The translations under genes and the position numbers were made by a program. A stretch of 20,943 bases of DNA from Deltaproteobacteria bacterium (GTDB lineage Bacteria; JAMCPX01), in NCBI GenBank assembly GCA_023489065.1, contig JAMDCL010000148.1, forward strand, positions 1 to 20,943, read 5' to 3'. Shown here in pieces: positions 20,687-20,943 of the stretch. The notes below the pieces were generated by a model that saw only the letters and a program-made list of their open reading frames with translations, was not told where the DNA came from and made no database searches. Position 1 is the first letter of the stretch; each line of letters begins with the position of its first letter.

Positions 20687-20943
20687 TACTCTTGATGCTC
20701 GGTGCTGCACTATCGGCAGGTATAAGCGTATTTATTATTGTTTTTGAAGGCATTGCCTTCCTTGAACAGGGTGCTGACGTGTATAGGGAGAAGGTCGAAA
20801 ACCAGGTCAAAGAGCTTGATGAACTTTATATAAAGATGGTGCCGCAGAAATTGTTTTATCTCAACATCACTTCGTGCTTTCTGATGTTTGTCCTTGTCTC
20901 CATCCTTACATCCAGCATCCTTTTAGGCGTGTTGTGCTCTCCG
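20683..20943 (+). CDS. tadB: TadB-like inner-membrane platform protein, partial
   Basis: The GTG start at 20683 overlaps the ATPase stop (GTGA) and has AGGAG eight bases upstream; 87 codons are open to the window edge. The N-terminus MILLMLGAALSAGISVFIIV is a membrane helix, followed by a soluble helical segment (ADVYREKVENQVKELDELYI) and the start of a second hydrophobic segment (ITSCFLMFVLVSILTSSILL). This two-helix opening and the position after tadA match TadB, the GspF-domain platform protein. The GspF domain itself is beyond the window. Confidence 0.75.
   Translation, partial: MILLMLGAALSAGISVFIIVFEGIAFLEQGADVYREKVENQVKELDELYIKMVPQKLFYLNITSCFLMFVLVSILTSSILLGVLCSP

Overview
The window comes from a diderm (Gram-negative type) bacterium of moderate GC content. 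It encodes an outer-membrane beta-barrel protein, many lipobox signal peptides, a secretin and a tight-adherence (Tad/Flp) pilus. There is no rRNA or housekeeping marker, so the lineage is a guess: Desulfobacterota, Nitrospirota or a related environmental phylum would fit the mix of Tad genes, Ig/FN3/propeller lipoproteins and REP-like palindromes. No phage, insertion-sequence transposase, CRISPR array, tRNA or rRNA was seen.

Region 1 (1-4475, minus strand) is an envelope gene set: a large exported protein of unknown family, an exported SRPBCC/START-like protein, a GH1 glycosidase carried on a lipoprotein-type signal, and a beta-barrel outer-membrane protein that runs off the left edge. An inverted-repeat element lies between the second and third genes. 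A second palindrome lies inside the coding start of the barrel gene.

Region 2 (4580-10261, plus strand) is a repeat-driven cluster of secreted lipoproteins. Three proteins each carry exactly seven blades of a roughly 40-residue motif (GTYxVGxxPxGIAIDxxGNVWVxN...VTKLNSSG) and share the C-terminal tail GPQ(Y/F)FPY(T/K)GP. The first also has two FN3 domains. A fourth gene has a collagen-like Gly-X-Y stretch, two PKD-like domains and three FN3 domains. Exact duplications of 122 bp and 163 bp, exchanged signal-peptide cassettes, a frameshifted chimeric pseudogene, an orphan PQQ-type repeat end and a duplicated 3' tail show that the locus is being reshuffled by recombination.

Region 3 (10316-12806) holds an AbrB/RelE-type toxin-antitoxin pair with a palindromic candidate operator, a Trp/Arg/Gln-rich exported protein ending at a strong terminator, a decayed outer-membrane-protein C-terminus on the minus strand, and a small TPR lipoprotein gene with a near-consensus promoter, flanked by a 21-bp direct repeat.

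Region 4 (12847-20943, plus strand) is the start of a Tad pilus operon: Flp pilin, TadE-like pseudopilin, TadG-like protein, second TadE-like pseudopilin, an unknown membrane-anchored protein, a second Flp-like prepilin, RcpC/CpaB, RcpA/CpaC secretin, an FHA-domain-fused TadA/CpaF ATPase and the start of TadB. No TadZ/CpaE gene lies between secretin and ATPase. Genes are packed with 1-nt gaps or 4-nt overlaps. Two of the TadE-like genes carry a near-identical 20-22 bp palindrome whose centre supplies an in-frame ATG.
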